A stretch of 64,000 bases of DNA from Oricola nitratireducens (GTDB lineage: Bacteria > Pseudomonadota > Alphaproteobacteria > Rhizobiales > Rhizobiaceae): contig NZ_JACZCS010000021.1 in the NCBI RefSeq assembly GCF_014904745.1, forward strand, positions 32,560 to 96,559, in the 5' to 3' direction. The translations under genes were made by a program, and so were the position numbers. The notes beneath the pieces are model-generated. The model had not been told where the DNA came from and did no database searches. It saw only the letters and a program-made list of their open reading frames with translations. Shown one piece after another: positions 63,083 to 64,000 of the stretch (positions are counted from its first letter, which is position 1; every line of letters begins with the position of its first letter).

Positions 63083-64000
63083 TCACTGCCCCAGCCGTTC
63101 GAGCAGCGCCGGCACATGGACCTGATCGGCCTTGTAGTTGCCGGTCAGCATGTACATCACGATGTTGACCCCGGCGCGGAACGCGTAGATGCGCTGCAGC
63201 GGATCGGTCGACATGGTCGGAAACAGCGGCCGGCCGCTGTCGTCGAGCGCCCAGGCGGCGGCGAAATCATTGCCGGTGATCATGATCGGCGTGACGCCGT
63301 CGCCGCTGCGCACCGGGCGGCCTTCCGGCTGTTCCTCGCTGGCCGGCGCTTCGACCCATAGCGGCGATCCGTCGTAGCGGCCGGGGAAATGGTCGAGGAT
63401 GTAGAACGCCTTGGTCAGCACGTGATCCGGCGGAACGGGTTCGAGCGGCGGGATGTTGAGACCGCGCAATATGTCGCGCAGACGCTGGTTTTCCGGCGAC
63501 GAGGCGCTGCCGGAGAACGATGCGGTCAGCTGGTCGCGGGTGTCGAACAGGACGGTGCCGCCGCCCTGCATGAAGGCGTCGAGACGCGAGATCGCCTTCT
63601 CGCTCGGCATCGGCGTGGTCGTGTCGATCGGGAAATAGATCAGCGAATAGAAGGCGAGCTCGTCCTGTTCGAGATCGAGGCCGATGGGATCGGCCGGCTC
63701 CAGCGCGGTGCGGCTTTGCAGATAGCGGCTGAGCCCGGACAGGCCGGCCTCGCTGATGTCGTCGGTCTGCGCGTTGCCGGTGACGACATAGGCCAGCCGC
63801 GTCGTCTGCAATATCTCGATGATCCGGTCGTCGCCGGGCCGTTCGTCGGATTGCTGGGCCAGGGCCGGCGAGGCGACGAGGGCGGCCGCGACGACGAACA
63901 GCGCCAGCGCCGCCGCCGAGGCCTCGCCGACGCGCCGCTTGCCGAGCGGACTGAGCCGGCCGTTGATCCAGAGCACGGCCAGCGTGTCGAGCGCCAGCAG
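63083..64000 (-). CDS. DUF4159-domain protein, C-terminal part (partial, cut by window end)
   Basis: The frame is open from the right window edge to the stop at 63083; about 305 residues are visible. A membrane helix with a signal-like end (ALFVVAAALVASPALAQQ) precedes the DUF4159 domain: RLAYVVTGNAQTDDISEAGL, FYSLIYFPIDTT, AFMQGGGTVLFDTRDQ and the C-terminal RAGVNIVMYMLTGNYKADQV. Full-length members are about 900 residues with a BatA-like N-terminus. It lies directly upstream of the vWA-like membrane gene, as in MoxR-DUF58 clusters. Confidence 0.8.
   Translation of the reverse strand: MLALDTLAVLWINGRLSPLGKRRVGEASAAALALFVVAAALVASPALAQQSDERPGDDRIIEILQTTRLAYVVTGNAQTDDISEAGLSGLSRYLQSRTALEPADPIGLDLEQDELAFYSLIYFPIDTTTPMPSEKAISRLDAFMQGGGTVLFDTRDQLTASFSGSASSPENQRLRDILRGLNIPPLEPVPPDHVLTKAFYILDHFPGRYDGSPLWVEAPASEEQPEGRPVRSGDGVTPIMITGNDFAAAWALDDSGRPLFPTMSTDPLQRIYAFRAGVNIVMYMLTGNYKADQVHVPALLERLGQ

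Overview
The window is GC-rich DNA from an alphaproteobacterium, most likely a marine member of the Hyphomicrobiales (Rhizobiales). The reasons are the CtrA/ChpT/SciP/FliJ/EipA cell-cycle block, a fused anthranilate synthase TrpE-TrpG with a WWW leader peptide, clustered GANTC (CcrM) sites, and a complete dimethylsulfoniopropionate (DMSP) demethylation operon. I cannot name the species.

Left accessory part (1-16.7 kb). A polyamine-type ABC transporter (ATPase end, two permeases), an SDR oxidoreductase and a small-molecule kinase-like protein lead into a cysteine hydrolase gene. An IS3-family element (3764-5286) cuts this gene; its other edge lies inside the C-terminal part of an N,N-dimethylformamidase-like gene, so DNA between the two genes is missing. 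A second, intact dimethylformamidase-like gene follows. Next is a minus-strand operon dmdC-dmdD-dmdB-dmdA (13.6-8.3 kb) for DMSP demethylation and 3-methylmercaptopropionate breakdown, with a divergent AraC-type regulator. A 2-kb gene graveyard (LysR-like and FtsH-like ends, a tRNA 3' fragment) separates this from a tRNA with anticodon CAT.

Core part (16.9-45.7 kb). Gfo/Idh/MocA oxidoreductase and DegT aminotransferase (sugar modification), MnmA, then SciP, a PqiA-like protein, FliJ, CtrA, a receiver protein, ChpT and EipA. After these come a membrane-anchored coiled-coil protein, an RNA methyltransferase, a PEP-mutase-family enzyme, a HugZ-like protein and thymidine kinase. A compact six-gene block (29.8-36.6 kb) encodes a long coiled-coil protein, an AAA+ ATPase, a DUF2333 membrane protein and three proteins of unknown function; it looks like an uncharacterised machine. 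It is followed by formate-tetrahydrofolate ligase with a structured 5' leader that can mask its ribosome-binding site, an unusual pyruvate-kinase-like protein, DUF4342 and extensin-family proteins, trpL-trpE(G) with a clear attenuator, and a cation diffusion facilitator.

Defence insert (46.0-49.9 kb). A four-gene operon encodes a CD-NTase, an E2-E1 fusion (Cap2-like), a JAB/JAMM peptidase (Cap3-like) and a small PD-(D/E)XK-like protein. This is a type II CBASS layout whose effector is not one of the usual families and lacks a recognisable nucleotide-sensor domain. It is the best candidate for a new system variant in the window.

Right part (50-64 kb). leuA with a Leu-rich leader peptide, a membrane TPR protein, alpha/beta hydrolase, metallophosphoesterase, NUDIX hydrolase, glutathionyl-hydroquinone reductase, GNAT acetyltransferase, MtfA-like peptidase, an FMN-binding protein, and two large membrane proteins of a MoxR/DUF58-type cluster, the second cut by the window end. 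Between the peptidase and the FMN protein lies a chimeric scar made of copies of the 3' ends of two nearby genes.
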